This document shows, piece by piece, positions 8,262 through 16,248 of a DNA stretch of 64,000 bases (position 1 is its first letter; every line of letters begins with the position of its first letter). Source of the stretch: Gryllotalpicola ginsengisoli DSM 22003. Its GTDB lineage: Bacteria; Actinomycetota; Actinomycetes; Actinomycetales; Microbacteriaceae. Both the position numbers and the translations under genes were made by a program. The notes beneath the pieces were generated by a model that worked only from the letters and a program-made list of their open reading frames with translations, was not told the origin of the DNA and searched no databases. The stretch lies in NCBI RefSeq assembly GCF_000419445.1, contig NZ_AULK01000003.1, positions 186,001-250,000 on the forward strand, in the 5' to 3' direction.

Positions 8262-9713
8262 TCAGGCATCCGATCGGCGGCGCTGCCGCAGGTCGAGGTA
8301 GCCGATCACGGCCGCGACGAGCAGCAGCCCGAGCGCCACGGCGTACCCGGCCACGACGGCGTGGTCGTACGCGGGGCGCCCGCCGCCGGATCGGCCGGTG
8401 AAGAGGAAGAACACGGCGGTGATCGCCGCCACCCCGACCGCGGTGCCGATGCGCTGCCCCAACTGCTGGATCGACCCTGCGACGCTGCCGTCCTCCGGCG
8501 GCACCTCGGCGAGCGTCAGCGTCTGATTCGGCGAGATCACGAGCCCGCCGCCCACCCCGCCGACGAGCATGGCCGCCGACATCGTCCACGGCGCAGCCTC
8601 GGCGGGCGGCAGCACCGCGCCGACCCCCAGCCCGACGATGCCCGCCGCCACGAAGCCGAGCCCGAGCTGCACGACCGCCCGCCCCCGTCGCTGGACGAGC
8701 CGGCCGCCGAACCAGGCGAAGACCGCCGAACCGAGCGCGAACGGCACGACCACGAGTCCCGCGTCGAGCGGCGGCAGGTCCAGCCCCTGCTGCAGGAACA
8801 GCGTCGTGACGAGGAAGCTCGCCGGCATCGCCGCGAAGTACGCGGCGGCCAGCAGCGTGCCGTTGCGGTAGGAGCCGCGCCGGAACAGCTCGAAGTGGAT
8901 GACGGGTGAGCGGCCGTTGCGCGCGTAGCGCCGCTCCCACCACACGAACACGGCGGCGAGCGCCGCGCAGGCGAGCAGCCACAGCCAGCGCGCCGCCTGA
9001 TCGCCGCTGCCCGTCGTGAGCAGGAACGGCAGCATGAAGCAGAACACGGATGCCCCGAGCAGCAGCAATCCGACCGGGTCGAGCTCCGTGTCGCCGCTCG
9101 ACGGCTGCTCCCGCGGCACCAGCCGCAGCGCGAAGACCAGCGCCGCGAGCCCGCACGGCACGTTGAGCCAGAACAGCAGGCGCCATCCGTCGCTCTCGCC
9201 GCCCACCGCGATCAGCAGGCCGCACAGCGTCGGCCCGAGCGCGGTCGAGATGCCGACCATCGCGCCGAACGCCCCGAAGGCGCGCGGGCGCGTCTCGGCG
9301 TCGAAGAGCTGCTGAATGAGCCCGAGCACCTGCGGCATCTGGGTGCCGGCCGCGGCGCCCTGGGCGAACCGGGCGATCGACAGCCACGCGTCGTTCTGCG
9401 CCAGCGCGCACAGGGCGCTCGCCGCGACGAATCCGGCCAGGCCGACGAGGAACATGACCCGGCGCGAGCGCATGTCGCCGAGGCGACCCGACGGCACCAG
9501 CGCGAGCCCGAACGCGAGCGCGTAGCCGGCGACGATCAGCTGCAACTGCGAACTGGAGGCATGCAGCCCCTTCTCGATCGACGGCAGCGCGACGTTCACG
9601 CCCGAGAGGTCGAGGATCGTCAGGGCGCCGACGCCGATGCACACGACGAAGGCGGGCCACCGCCCGCTCTCGCGCAGTCCGGAACGCGATGCCTCAGCGG
9701 TCTCTTCTGCCAT
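8262..9713 (-). CDS. MFS drug exporter, DHA2 (EmrB/QacA) family
   Basis: A 483-residue inner-membrane proton-driven antiporter with about 14 hydrophobic segments, the count expected for DHA2 exporters. Seen: FVVCIGVGALTILDLSGVNVALPSIEKGL (helix 1, with the family's DxTxVNVALP-like motif as DLSGVNVALPSI), ALVPSGRLGDMRSRRVMF (motif A between helices 2 and 3), ARFAQGAAAGTQMPQVLGLIQQLF, and ALGPTLCGLLI (motif C region). Substrate cannot be read from sequence. The N-terminus (MAEETAEASRSGLRESGR) is cytosolic. Starts at ATG 9713, ends nine bases from the convergent small gene. No regulator is adjacent. Confidence 0.9.
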   Translation of the reverse strand: MAEETAEASRSGLRESGRWPAFVVCIGVGALTILDLSGVNVALPSIEKGLHASSSQLQLIVAGYALAFGLALVPSGRLGDMRSRRVMFLVGLAGFVAASALCALAQNDAWLSIARFAQGAAAGTQMPQVLGLIQQLFDAETRPRAFGAFGAMVGISTALGPTLCGLLIAVGGESDGWRLLFWLNVPCGLAALVFALRLVPREQPSSGDTELDPVGLLLLGASVFCFMLPFLLTTGSGDQAARWLWLLACAALAAVFVWWERRYARNGRSPVIHFELFRRGSYRNGTLLAAAYFAAMPASFLVTTLFLQQGLDLPPLDAGLVVVPFALGSAVFAWFGGRLVQRRGRAVVQLGLGFVAAGIVGLGVGAVLPPAEAAPWTMSAAMLVGGVGGGLVISPNQTLTLAEVPPEDGSVAGSIQQLGQRIGTAVGVAAITAVFFLFTGRSGGGRPAYDHAVVAGYAVALGLLLVAAVIGYLDLRQRRRSDA

Positions 9714-9808
9714 GCGGGCCAGGTACCCGCATCCGTTACTGCGTCCTTACCGCATGATCCTTTATCGCGGGCGTTACCGCGGGCGTTGCCGCAGGTGAAC
9801 GCGTGCGC

Positions 9809-10300
9809 CTACTGCACGCCCACCGGCTCGAGCAGCTGGGCCGACTTGATGATCGATCGGATGCTGGGCACCGTGTCGCGCACCTGCGCAGAGCCGCACG
9901 TGCCCACGGCGTAGACGATGTCGGTGACCGCGGCGTGCGGCACGATCGTCAGCACGCAGATCTGGAACAGCGAGTCGACGTTCGGCATGAGGAAGCCGCC
10001 CTCCATGCGGTACGAGTCGCGACCGCCGAAGGCCTGCACCACCTCCTGGCCGATGCCCTCGAACTCGGGGCTCTTCGCGAAGCGCTCCCAGGTGTTGCGG
10101 CCGACCTCGTCGAGGGCGACGAGGCCGGGCGCGCGCTCGACGGTCACGCACACATTGGGGCGGAACCCCTCCCACTCGGAGATCGCGGCGGCGACGATCA
10201 CCTCGGGGTTCGGCATCGCCTCCCATCCGTCGGGGAGCTCGAGGGAGACCCGCGGGTAGTCGGGGAACGGCTCCTCGCCGCTCCTCACGATCGTGGTCAT
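9809..10300 (-). CDS. LpqN-like protein of a type VII-type effector operon
   Basis: A 163-residue soluble protein without a signal peptide. It begins MTTIVRSGEEPFPDYPRVSL and continues with a compact alpha/beta pattern: ELPDGWEAMPNPEVIVAAAI, PNVCVTVERAPGLVALDEV, ICVLTIVPHAAVTDIVYAV, CGSAQVRDTVPSIRSIIKSAQL. The pattern resembles the LpqN/LpqT fold often encoded beside WXG100 or type VII effectors, where it may act as an accessory or chaperone; this assignment is an inference from pattern and place. ATG 10300 is chosen because AAGGAGG lies about ten bases upstream; the longer frame to 10540 lies inside the effector gene. Its start overlaps the stop of a His-rich micropeptide (ATGA). Confidence 0.75.
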   Translation of the reverse strand: MTTIVRSGEEPFPDYPRVSLELPDGWEAMPNPEVIVAAAISEWEGFRPNVCVTVERAPGLVALDEVGRNTWERFAKSPEFEGIGQEVVQAFGGRDSYRMEGGFLMPNVDSLFQICVLTIVPHAAVTDIVYAVGTCGSAQVRDTVPSIRSIIKSAQLLEPVGVQ

Positions 10301-10380
10301 CTGGGGATCGCCTCCTTGTCGTGCTGGTCGTGATCGTGGTGCTCGTGGTGCCGGTCGTGCTCGTGGTGCAGCCCCTGCAT
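10297..10380 (-). CDS. 27-residue His-rich micropeptide
   Basis: A small open frame with nine histidines in 27 residues: MQGLHHEHDRHHEHHDHDQ then HDKEAIPR. GGAGG stands six bases before its ATG, and its stop overlaps the ATG of the LpqN-like gene (ATGA), the same coupling used throughout this genome. It starts 32 bases after the effector stop. Composition suggests binding of Zn, Ni or Cu, or a coupling leader; neither is shown. It could instead be a chance frame, but ribosome-binding site, spacing and overlap all argue for translation. Confidence 0.55.
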   Translation of the reverse strand: MQGLHHEHDRHHEHHDHDQHDKEAIPR

Positions 10381-10412
10381 CGTCGCCTCCGCCGTGTCTG
10401 GTCGGCCGTGCG

Positions 10413-11927
10413 TCACCACGGCGTGAGGTCGCCGACGACGTTGGACACCGCGGAGCCCGCGTCGCTGAGCGCTCCGCCGACGTCATCGGCGGCGCCGCTG
10501 ACCGCGCCGCCGACGTCGCTGACCACGGTCTTCGCGTCATCGATCATCTCCTTGGGGTGCACGTGCACGTCGATGTTCACGTCGGCGCCGATGCCGAGCG
10601 CACCGCCGACCTTCAGCGAGACGCCGACGTCGTCGGCGCTGAAATCGCCGCCCGCACCCACGTCGATGCCGACACCGGCGCGCACCCCGACGCCGGCCTT
10701 GGCTTCGACGCCACCGGCGTCGACGCCGCCTTCGACACCCGCCCGCGCGCCCGCGTACGCTTCCACGCCCGCCTTCGCCGAGACGCCGTCGGGGCCGATC
10801 GCCAGCTTGCCGCTCGCGGTCGCCGCCGCGCCGGCCTGCGCGGTGCCCTCGCCGCTGGCCTTCACGAGGCCGTCGAGCGCCGACACGGAGCCGCTCGCCG
10901 TGGCCTTGGCTTCGGCCGCCGCCGTGGCGGTCGCCTCGGCGTCCAGGCCGTCCTTGCCGAGGGTGAGGGTGCCACGGCCCGTGGCGAGCAGGCCGACGTA
11001 CGCGGTCCCCGAACCGGCGATGGTGGAGGCCATCAGCCCGCTGCCCAGGTTGATCGACCCGCTCGCCGAGGCGGTGCCGCCGAAGAAGACGGTGCCGCCC
11101 GCGGTCGCGCTCAGTCCGTCGGGGCCGAGCTGGAAGCTGGCGTCGCCGTAGCTGAGGTAGCCGGCTCCGTAGCTGACCTGGCCGCCCGCGCTTCCCCACG
11201 AGCCCGACGTGCCGGTCGTGTGCACCTTCCACACACCGGTCGAGTCCTTGCCCGAGGTGCTGTGCGAGATCACGCCCACCCCGGGGATCGCCGGGGCCTT
11301 TCCGATCTTGTCGGCGATGTCGTTCAGCGCCTTCACGGCCGCCTTCGCCGCGAGGTCGTAGTCGGTCTTGGCGCCCTTGGCGAGGTGCTTCTGCTTCTCG
11401 ATGATCGCCTGCGCGTCGTCCATGTCGCCCTGCGCCGTGCTCATGTGCTGCTGCGCGGTGGTCATGCTCGTCTGCCGCGCCTGCTGCTCGGTGCTCCCCG
11501 TGGCCGGAGGCTCGTGGTGCATCGCCGTCCACGAGTTCTGCGCGCGCTCGTAGTCCGTCTGAGCCTGGTCGTAGGTCTGCTTCGCCTCCGTGGCGAGCTT
11601 CAGGGCGTGGTCGGCCGTCTTCTGCGCGGCCTCCACGGCGGTCGCCCAGGTGCCGAGCGCGGTCGCGGCATGACTGAGCCATCCGCCTGACTTCGTGAAC
11701 GCGGTGTTGAGGTCCTCCATGTTGCTGCGGAACGTGTCGCCGGAGTCACCCTGCCAGGCGCCCTTCTGCTCGGCGACGCCCTTGGCGGCCCTGGTCTGCT
11801 GCGAGGCGGTCGTGACCGAGGTGCCGGCGGAGCGCCAGCTCTTCACGACGGTGCGGATCGACTCCGGGTCGCCGGGCACGGGGTCGGCGTCGTAGCCGAG
11901 CACGTCCCATCCGGTGGGGCGGGCCAT
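10413..11927 (-). CDS. Putative type VII-secreted effector with Gly/Ala beta-repeat C-terminus
   Basis: A 504-residue protein without a Sec signal. The N-terminus (GWDVLGYDADPVPGDPESI) matches the GDP-containing putative T7SS signal domain at the front of actinobacterial polymorphic toxins. A helical WXG100-like and coiled-coil part follows (about residues 20-215; Gln/Ala-rich, AWQGDSGDTFRSNM). From about residue 225 on the chain is Gly/Ala/Ser-rich with repeated turns LGPDGLSA, LGKDGLDA, IGPDGVSA and strands such as GTVFFGGTASASGSI and AYAGARAGVEGGV, then an amphipathic end (DDVGGALSDAGSAVSNVVG). No known toxin domain is seen. It overlaps the upstream partner by one base (TGATG). Confidence 0.75.
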   Translation of the reverse strand: MARPTGWDVLGYDADPVPGDPESIRTVVKSWRSAGTSVTTASQQTRAAKGVAEQKGAWQGDSGDTFRSNMEDLNTAFTKSGGWLSHAATALGTWATAVEAAQKTADHALKLATEAKQTYDQAQTDYERAQNSWTAMHHEPPATGSTEQQARQTSMTTAQQHMSTAQGDMDDAQAIIEKQKHLAKGAKTDYDLAAKAAVKALNDIADKIGKAPAIPGVGVISHSTSGKDSTGVWKVHTTGTSGSWGSAGGQVSYGAGYLSYGDASFQLGPDGLSATAGGTVFFGGTASASGSINLGSGLMASTIAGSGTAYVGLLATGRGTLTLGKDGLDAEATATAAAEAKATASGSVSALDGLVKASGEGTAQAGAAATASGKLAIGPDGVSAKAGVEAYAGARAGVEGGVDAGGVEAKAGVGVRAGVGIDVGAGGDFSADDVGVSLKVGGALGIGADVNIDVHVHPKEMIDDAKTVVSDVGGAVSGAADDVGGALSDAGSAVSNVVGDLTPW

Positions 11928-12592
11928 CAGTGCTCACCCCCGTGGTGTGCGGGCTCGCGGGTCACGGTGGTGTGCGAGGTGCCGTCGGCGTGCCCGTCGG
12001 TCGTGACGGTGATGCTGCTGCCGTCGGATGCTTCGTGGCTGAACGTGCGGGTCGATTCGCCGTCGTACGCGTTCGACTCATCGGTCGCGGTCACGGTGCC
12101 GTTCTCGTCGGTGTGGCTAATCGTCTCGCTGCTGTCGCCGGTCACCACGTTCGTCTCGACCTTGTGCTCGGTCTCGGTGTCGCCGCGGTAGGTGTTCCGA
12201 TGCGCCGAGATCCCGCCGATGGAACCCATGTCCAGGTCGGTGACGCTGATGCCGGTTCTGCCGTCCGTCGAGTTGCTGAACGTGACCGCCTTGTCATCGC
12301 CCTTCGGCGCCATCTTGGGCGCCGCCGCCTCGAGCTGCTTGTCGAAGATGCCGATGGTGTCGTTGGCGTCGTCCACCGTGCTCTGGCAGGCGCCGACCCC
12401 GACGCTCAGGCCCTGGGTGAACGCGTTCAGGCCGATGTAGAGCTCGGACGCCGCGGAGGTGACGGTCGGATCCCCCAGATCCGAACCCGACGGATCGACC
12501 AGATCGAAGTCGGCGATCTCCGCCAGCGCCCGCCCCAGCGCCGTGGAGATGTCCTTCGCCGCCTTGTCTGAGAAGACCAGCTCACCGCTCAC
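11927..12592 (-). CDS. WXG100-like partner protein with Thr/Ser-rich beta tail
   Basis: A 221-residue protein, first gene of the effector operon. Residues 1-105 look helical and WXG100-like (FSDKAAKDISTALGRALAEI; LYIGLNAFTQGLSVGVGACQ), matching proteins that pair with type VII effectors. The remainder is an unusual polar, Thr/Ser/Asp-rich segment with repeated T-x-T-x patterns (TVTATDESNAYDGESTRTF, SITVTTDGHADGTSHTTV) that predicts beta strands. No signal peptide or membrane helix. The start is GTG 12592 with GGGGGAG six bases upstream. Role in secretion is inferred only; no ESX ATPase or membrane gene is in the window. Confidence 0.65.
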   Translation of the reverse strand: MSGELVFSDKAAKDISTALGRALAEIADFDLVDPSGSDLGDPTVTSAASELYIGLNAFTQGLSVGVGACQSTVDDANDTIGIFDKQLEAAAPKMAPKGDDKAVTFSNSTDGRTGISVTDLDMGSIGGISAHRNTYRGDTETEHKVETNVVTGDSSETISHTDENGTVTATDESNAYDGESTRTFSHEASDGSSITVTTDGHADGTSHTTVTREPAHHGGEH

Positions 12593-12701
12593 TCGTGACT
12601 CCCCCTCATCGCATCCGTGATCGACGTGCGATCACCGGCCGGCCGGCCGTGCGACCGCCCTCTGATGCCCCTCAGACTATGGCCGGGCCCGGAAGGGGGC
12701 C

Positions 12702-12719
12702 AATGGGGAGAGCTCCCCG
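12702..12719 (+). repeat. 18-bp palindromic repeat, dispersed family C
   Basis: AATGGGGAGAGCTCCCCG; the exact reverse complement recurs at 53686-53703. Both copies are intergenic. The core GGGGAG/CTCCCC can form a hairpin. The surrounding 12593-12791 has no gene and also carries GGCACCCCC in short tandem array (about 12737-12762). Confidence 0.75.
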
Positions 12720-12791
12720 TGCCCCCCGTGCCCCCCGGCACCCCCGGCACCCCCGGCACTCCCTGCACCGACCGCGCCCACCGCGCCGCGG

Positions 12792-13691
12792 CTACTTGAT
12801 CGCGCCCAGCGACAGCCCTTGCACGAGCTTGTCCTGCGCGGCGAAGCCGGCGACCAGCACCGGCAGCGAGATCGCGATCGAAGCGGCGCACACCTTCGAC
12901 AGGAACAGCCCCTCCGAGGTCACGAACGAGGTGAGGAACACGGGCGCGGTGTACGACGTCGTGCTCGTGAGCACGCTGGCGAACAGCAGCTCGTTCCAGC
13001 TGAAGATGAAGCAGATCAGTGCCGTGGCGATGATGCCGGGCGAGGCGAGCGGGATGATGATGCGCCGGAAGGTGAGCAGCAGCCCGGCGCCGTCGACCTG
13101 CGCCGCCTCGATGACCTCGAGCGGCACCTCGGCGAAGAACGACCGCATCATCCAGACCGCGATGGGCAGGTTCATCGCCGTGTACAGGATCACCATCAGC
13201 CCCACGGTGTCGAGCAGGCCCAGCGTCTTCGCGATCAGGTACAGCGGTAGCAGGCCGGCGACCATCGGCAGCATCTTCGTGGTGAGGAAGAAGAACAGCA
13301 CGTCCGACCACTTCTTCACCGGCCTGATCGCCAGCGCGTATGCGGCGGGGATCGACAGCACCAGCACGAGCAGCGTCGAGCCGATGCTCATCATCGCCGA
13401 GTTGATCAGCGGCGGCCACGGGCTCGCGCCGCTCGAGGCGCCGAAGAAGTTGGCGTAGGAGCTGAGCGTCAACGGCGCGAAGAGGCTCGGCGGGTTCGTG
13501 GCGGCGTTGCTCTCCGAGTGCAGCGAGGTCAGCAGCATCCACACGATCGGCCCGAAGAAGATGAGGCCGACCACCCACGCGACGATGCCGAGCACGACGG
13601 TGCGCCGCCGCTCCCGACCGCGCAGCGAGACCGATGAGACGGGGGCAGAGCGGATGCGGCGAGCATCCGTGCTCTCGATGGCGGCGGTCAT
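12792..13691 (-). CDS. Polyol/sugar ABC transporter permease, MalG type
   Basis: A 299-residue inner-membrane permease of the CUT1 family, second of the pair. About six membrane helices are seen, e.g. GIVAWVVGLIFFGPIVWML and ALICFIFSWNELLFASVL. The cytoplasmic EAA loop that docks on the ATPase reads EVIEAAQVDGAGLLLTFRRI. Together with the binding protein and partner permease, and beside mannitol dehydrogenase, the likely substrates are mannitol, sorbitol or arabitol (SmoG/MtlG-like). ATG 13691 overlaps the preceding permease stop by 4 bases. No ATPase gene follows. Confidence 0.92.
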   Translation of the reverse strand: MTAAIESTDARRIRSAPVSSVSLRGRERRRTVVLGIVAWVVGLIFFGPIVWMLLTSLHSESNAATNPPSLFAPLTLSSYANFFGASSGASPWPPLINSAMMSIGSTLLVLVLSIPAAYALAIRPVKKWSDVLFFFLTTKMLPMVAGLLPLYLIAKTLGLLDTVGLMVILYTAMNLPIAVWMMRSFFAEVPLEVIEAAQVDGAGLLLTFRRIIIPLASPGIIATALICFIFSWNELLFASVLTSTTSYTAPVFLTSFVTSEGLFLSKVCAASIAISLPVLVAGFAAQDKLVQGLSLGAIK

Positions 13692-14623
13692 CTCGACTCC
13701 TCTCGCAGCAGCGACGAGACCGTGCGCAGCACGAACGTCGCCAGGATCATCGAGCCGATCACGACGACGACCCCGGCGGCGGAGGCCTGCCCGTAGTCAT
13801 GCGCCTCGAAGAACGTCTGATAGATGGTGTACGGCAGGTTCGCGGTGCCGAGCCCGCCCGAGGTGATGGTGAACACGGCGTCGAAGTTCTGCACGATGTA
13901 GATGCAGCCGAGCAGCGCCGCCAGCTCGAGGTACTGGCGCAGATGCGGCAGGGTCATGTGCCGGAACACCTGCCACTCGGTGGCGCCGTCGATGCGCGCG
14001 GCCTCGATCACGTCGAGCGGCCGGCTCTGCAGGCCGGCGAGCAGGATCAGCATCATGAACGGCGTCCACTGCCAGATCAGCGCCGCGTCGACCGCGCCGA
14101 GCGGGTGGGCGCTGACCCAGTCCGGCTGGGGAGCGCTGTCGGCCTTGCCGAAGAGACCCCAGATCCAGGTCAGCGTGCCGTTCAGCAGTCCGTACGACGG
14201 GTTGAAGATGGCGTGCTTCCACACCAGGGCCGCGGCGACCGGCACGATCAGGAACGGCGCGATCATGATCGTGCGCACGAAGCCGCGCCCCCAGAACCTG
14301 CGGTCGAGCAGCACGGCCACGAGCAGCCCGATGACGAGGCTGATCAGCACCACACCGACCGTGAGGAACACGGTGGTGAGCACCGACTTGAGCATCGACG
14401 AGTCGGTGAACACGGCGGCGTAGTTCGAGAACCAGTCGAACCCGATGTCGTTCGGGTACAGCGCGTTCCAGTGGATGAACGAGATGACGAGCGTGGCGAC
14501 GAACGGCAGCTGCGTGATGATGATCATGAAGATCAGCGCCGGCAGCAGGGGCGCCCGCCTGGCCCAGGCGGACGCCCTGCTGAGGGTCTGCTGCGCCGCG
14601 CTCTCGGTGACCGCGGTGGACAT
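13688..14623 (-). CDS. Polyol/sugar ABC transporter permease, MalF type
   Basis: A 311-residue CUT1 permease with six or so helices (PALIFMIIITQLPFVATLVIS, VFLTVGVVLISLVIGLLVAVLL) and the EAA docking loop DVIEAARIDGATEWQVFRHMTLP. It forms the transmembrane channel with the MalG-type partner. Its ATG overlaps the binding-protein stop (TAATG). Substrate assignment to polyols comes from the divergent dehydrogenase. Confidence 0.92.
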   Translation of the reverse strand: MSTAVTESAAQQTLSRASAWARRAPLLPALIFMIIITQLPFVATLVISFIHWNALYPNDIGFDWFSNYAAVFTDSSMLKSVLTTVFLTVGVVLISLVIGLLVAVLLDRRFWGRGFVRTIMIAPFLIVPVAAALVWKHAIFNPSYGLLNGTLTWIWGLFGKADSAPQPDWVSAHPLGAVDAALIWQWTPFMMLILLAGLQSRPLDVIEAARIDGATEWQVFRHMTLPHLRQYLELAALLGCIYIVQNFDAVFTITSGGLGTANLPYTIYQTFFEAHDYGQASAAGVVVVIGSMILATFVLRTVSSLLREESR

Positions 14624-15990
14624 TACTTGTACTTGTCCCCGACCTTCTGCGCCTCGGACTGGACGGCTTTCAGCGCGGCGCTCACGCTGGTCTTGCCGGC
14701 GATCGCATCACTGAACTCCTGTGAGGCATCGGTGCCGAGGTTCGCGAACTCGGGGATGGCGACGAACTGGATGCCCGGAGCCGGCCGCTTCTGCACGCCC
14801 GGGTTCGTCGGGTCGGCGGAGTTGATGGCGTCCTGCACCTGCTTGTAGAAGGCCCCGGCGTCCTTCTGGTAGTCCGGGTTCTCATACAGAGAGGTGCGGG
14901 TTCCGGGCGGCACCTGGGCCCAGCCGTACTTCTTGGCGACGAGGTTCGCGTAGTCCGGACCGGAGGCCCATTCGATGAACTTCTCAGCGTCCGACTGGTT
15001 CTTGCTCGCCTTCTCGATGCCCCACGCCCACGAGTACAGCCAGCCCGAGCTCTTGGTCTGGTCGACCGGCGCGGCCGCGTAGCCGATCTTGCCCTTGACG
15101 GGCGAATCGGATGCTTCCAGCGAGCCTGCCGCGGCGGTGGCGTCGTACCACATGGCGGCCTTGCCCTGGGTCATGTCGTTGAGGCACTCGGTGTACCCGG
15201 CCTGCGCCGCGCCCTTCTCGCCGTCCTTCTTCACCAGGTCGATGTAGAAGTTCGCGGCCTTGGTGAAGCCGGCGCCGGTGACCTGCGCGTTCCAGTCGTC
15301 ATCGAACCAAGTGCCGCCCATCGTGTTGACCACCGTGGTGAGCGGGGCGATCATCTGGCCCCAGCCCGGCTGTCCGCGCAGGCAGATGCCCGCCATGCCC
15401 GGCTCCGCGTTGTTCAGCTTGTCGGCGAGAGCGGCCACCTGTTCCCAGGTCGGGTTGGCCGGCATGGTCAGGCCTTCCTTCTGGAAGATGTCTTTGCGGT
15501 AGTAGAGCATCGACGACTCGCCGTAGAACGGTTCGGCGTAGATCTTCCCGTCGGAACCGGTGAGCGCGTCCTGGATCGGCTGCAGGATGTCGTCCTGCTT
15601 GAATGACGCGTCCTTGGCCACGTTGTCGTCCAGCGACAGGAGCCATCCGTTCTTCGAGTAGAACGGCACCTCGTAGTTGCTGATCGTGGCGACGTCGTAC
15701 TGTCCGGCCTGTGCCGAGAACTCCTGGCTCGCCTTCGCGCGCAGGTCGTCTTCGGGCAACACCGTGTAGTCGACCTTGATGCCGGTCTGTTTGGTGAAGT
15801 TGTCGGCGGTGAGCTTCTGCAGGTCGACCATCTGCGGGTTGTTCACCATCAGCACCTTGAGCGTTCCGCCCGAGGCGTTGGTGCTTCCGCCGCCGGCGCC
15901 ACTGCAGCCGGCTAGGGCGATCGCGGCCGTGGCGGCCATGGCGATCCCCGTGATCGCCGTGGCCAGGTGTCTCCTCGTCATCGTGGGCAC
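14623..15990 (-). CDS. Polyol-binding lipoprotein of CUT1 ABC transporter
   Basis: The extracytoplasmic receptor of the importer. A lipoprotein signal is clear: RRHLATAITG, hydrophobic core, lipobox LAGC, then a Gly/Ser linker. The mature part has the type-1 solute-binding pattern (GGTLKVLMVNNPQM; TGIKVDYTVLPEDDLR; FYGESSMLYYRKDIF; CLRGQPGWGQ; PGIQFVAIPEFANLG), like SmoE/MtlE sorbitol-mannitol receptors. GTG 15990 is preferred since GAGAGG sits six bases upstream; ATG 15981 is the alternative and differs by three residues. Total 455 residues from GTG. It is the first gene of its operon, transcribed away from mannitol dehydrogenase. Confidence 0.92.
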   Translation of the reverse strand: MPTMTRRHLATAITGIAMAATAAIALAGCSGAGGGSTNASGGTLKVLMVNNPQMVDLQKLTADNFTKQTGIKVDYTVLPEDDLRAKASQEFSAQAGQYDVATISNYEVPFYSKNGWLLSLDDNVAKDASFKQDDILQPIQDALTGSDGKIYAEPFYGESSMLYYRKDIFQKEGLTMPANPTWEQVAALADKLNNAEPGMAGICLRGQPGWGQMIAPLTTVVNTMGGTWFDDDWNAQVTGAGFTKAANFYIDLVKKDGEKGAAQAGYTECLNDMTQGKAAMWYDATAAAGSLEASDSPVKGKIGYAAAPVDQTKSSGWLYSWAWGIEKASKNQSDAEKFIEWASGPDYANLVAKKYGWAQVPPGTRTSLYENPDYQKDAGAFYKQVQDAINSADPTNPGVQKRPAPGIQFVAIPEFANLGTDASQEFSDAIAGKTSVSAALKAVQSEAQKVGDKYK

Positions 15991-16131
15991 CGTTGTCCTC
16001 TCGTGGGTCTGCGCGAAGAGGGCAGGGCCGCAGGTGCTGTGAACGCCCACTTCGCTGTGTTCTCGTTCCGATCGCGCGAATTCGATCTCGCGCAGCGACA
16101 ACATAGTCACGCGAACTCACGGATTGCAAGC

Positions 16132-16214
16132 AAAACGGGCACGCCTCCACAAGAATTCTTGCCAACCCGGGCAATACCGGGCATAGTTGTGCTGCCCCGG
16201 CACCGATTCGGGCA
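16132..16214 (+). promoter_or_regulatory. Four phased CGGGCA motifs, putative DeoR operators
   Basis: ACGGGCA (16135-16141), CCGGGCA (16167-16173), CCGGGCA (16177-16183) and TCGGGCA (16208-16214) share one orientation in the divergent region between importer and mannitol dehydrogenase. Offsets are 32, 10 and 31 bases, i.e. whole helical turns. Two ACGGGCA copies, ten bases apart, precede the nearby DeoR gene. Confidence 0.6.
16150..16161 (+). promoter_or_regulatory. 12-bp perfect palindrome in divergent polyol promoter region
   Basis: CAAGAATTCTTG lies between the first two CGGGCA motifs. It may be a second regulator site or part of the DeoR site; the sequence alone cannot say. Confidence 0.4.
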
Positions 16215-16248
16215 CGTCGATGACGACGAGAAGACGAGAGAGGTTCCC

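Noticed and set aside
7768-9660. 630-codon reverse frame over the exporter and small Cys/His gene
   Set aside because: Arg/Ala-rich shadow of the exporter in another frame; the exporter has clear membrane helices and motifs.
10413-12592. Complete ESX/type VII secretion locus
   Set aside because: Only effector-like and accessory genes are present; no EccC ATPase, EccB/D/E or mycosin is in the window.
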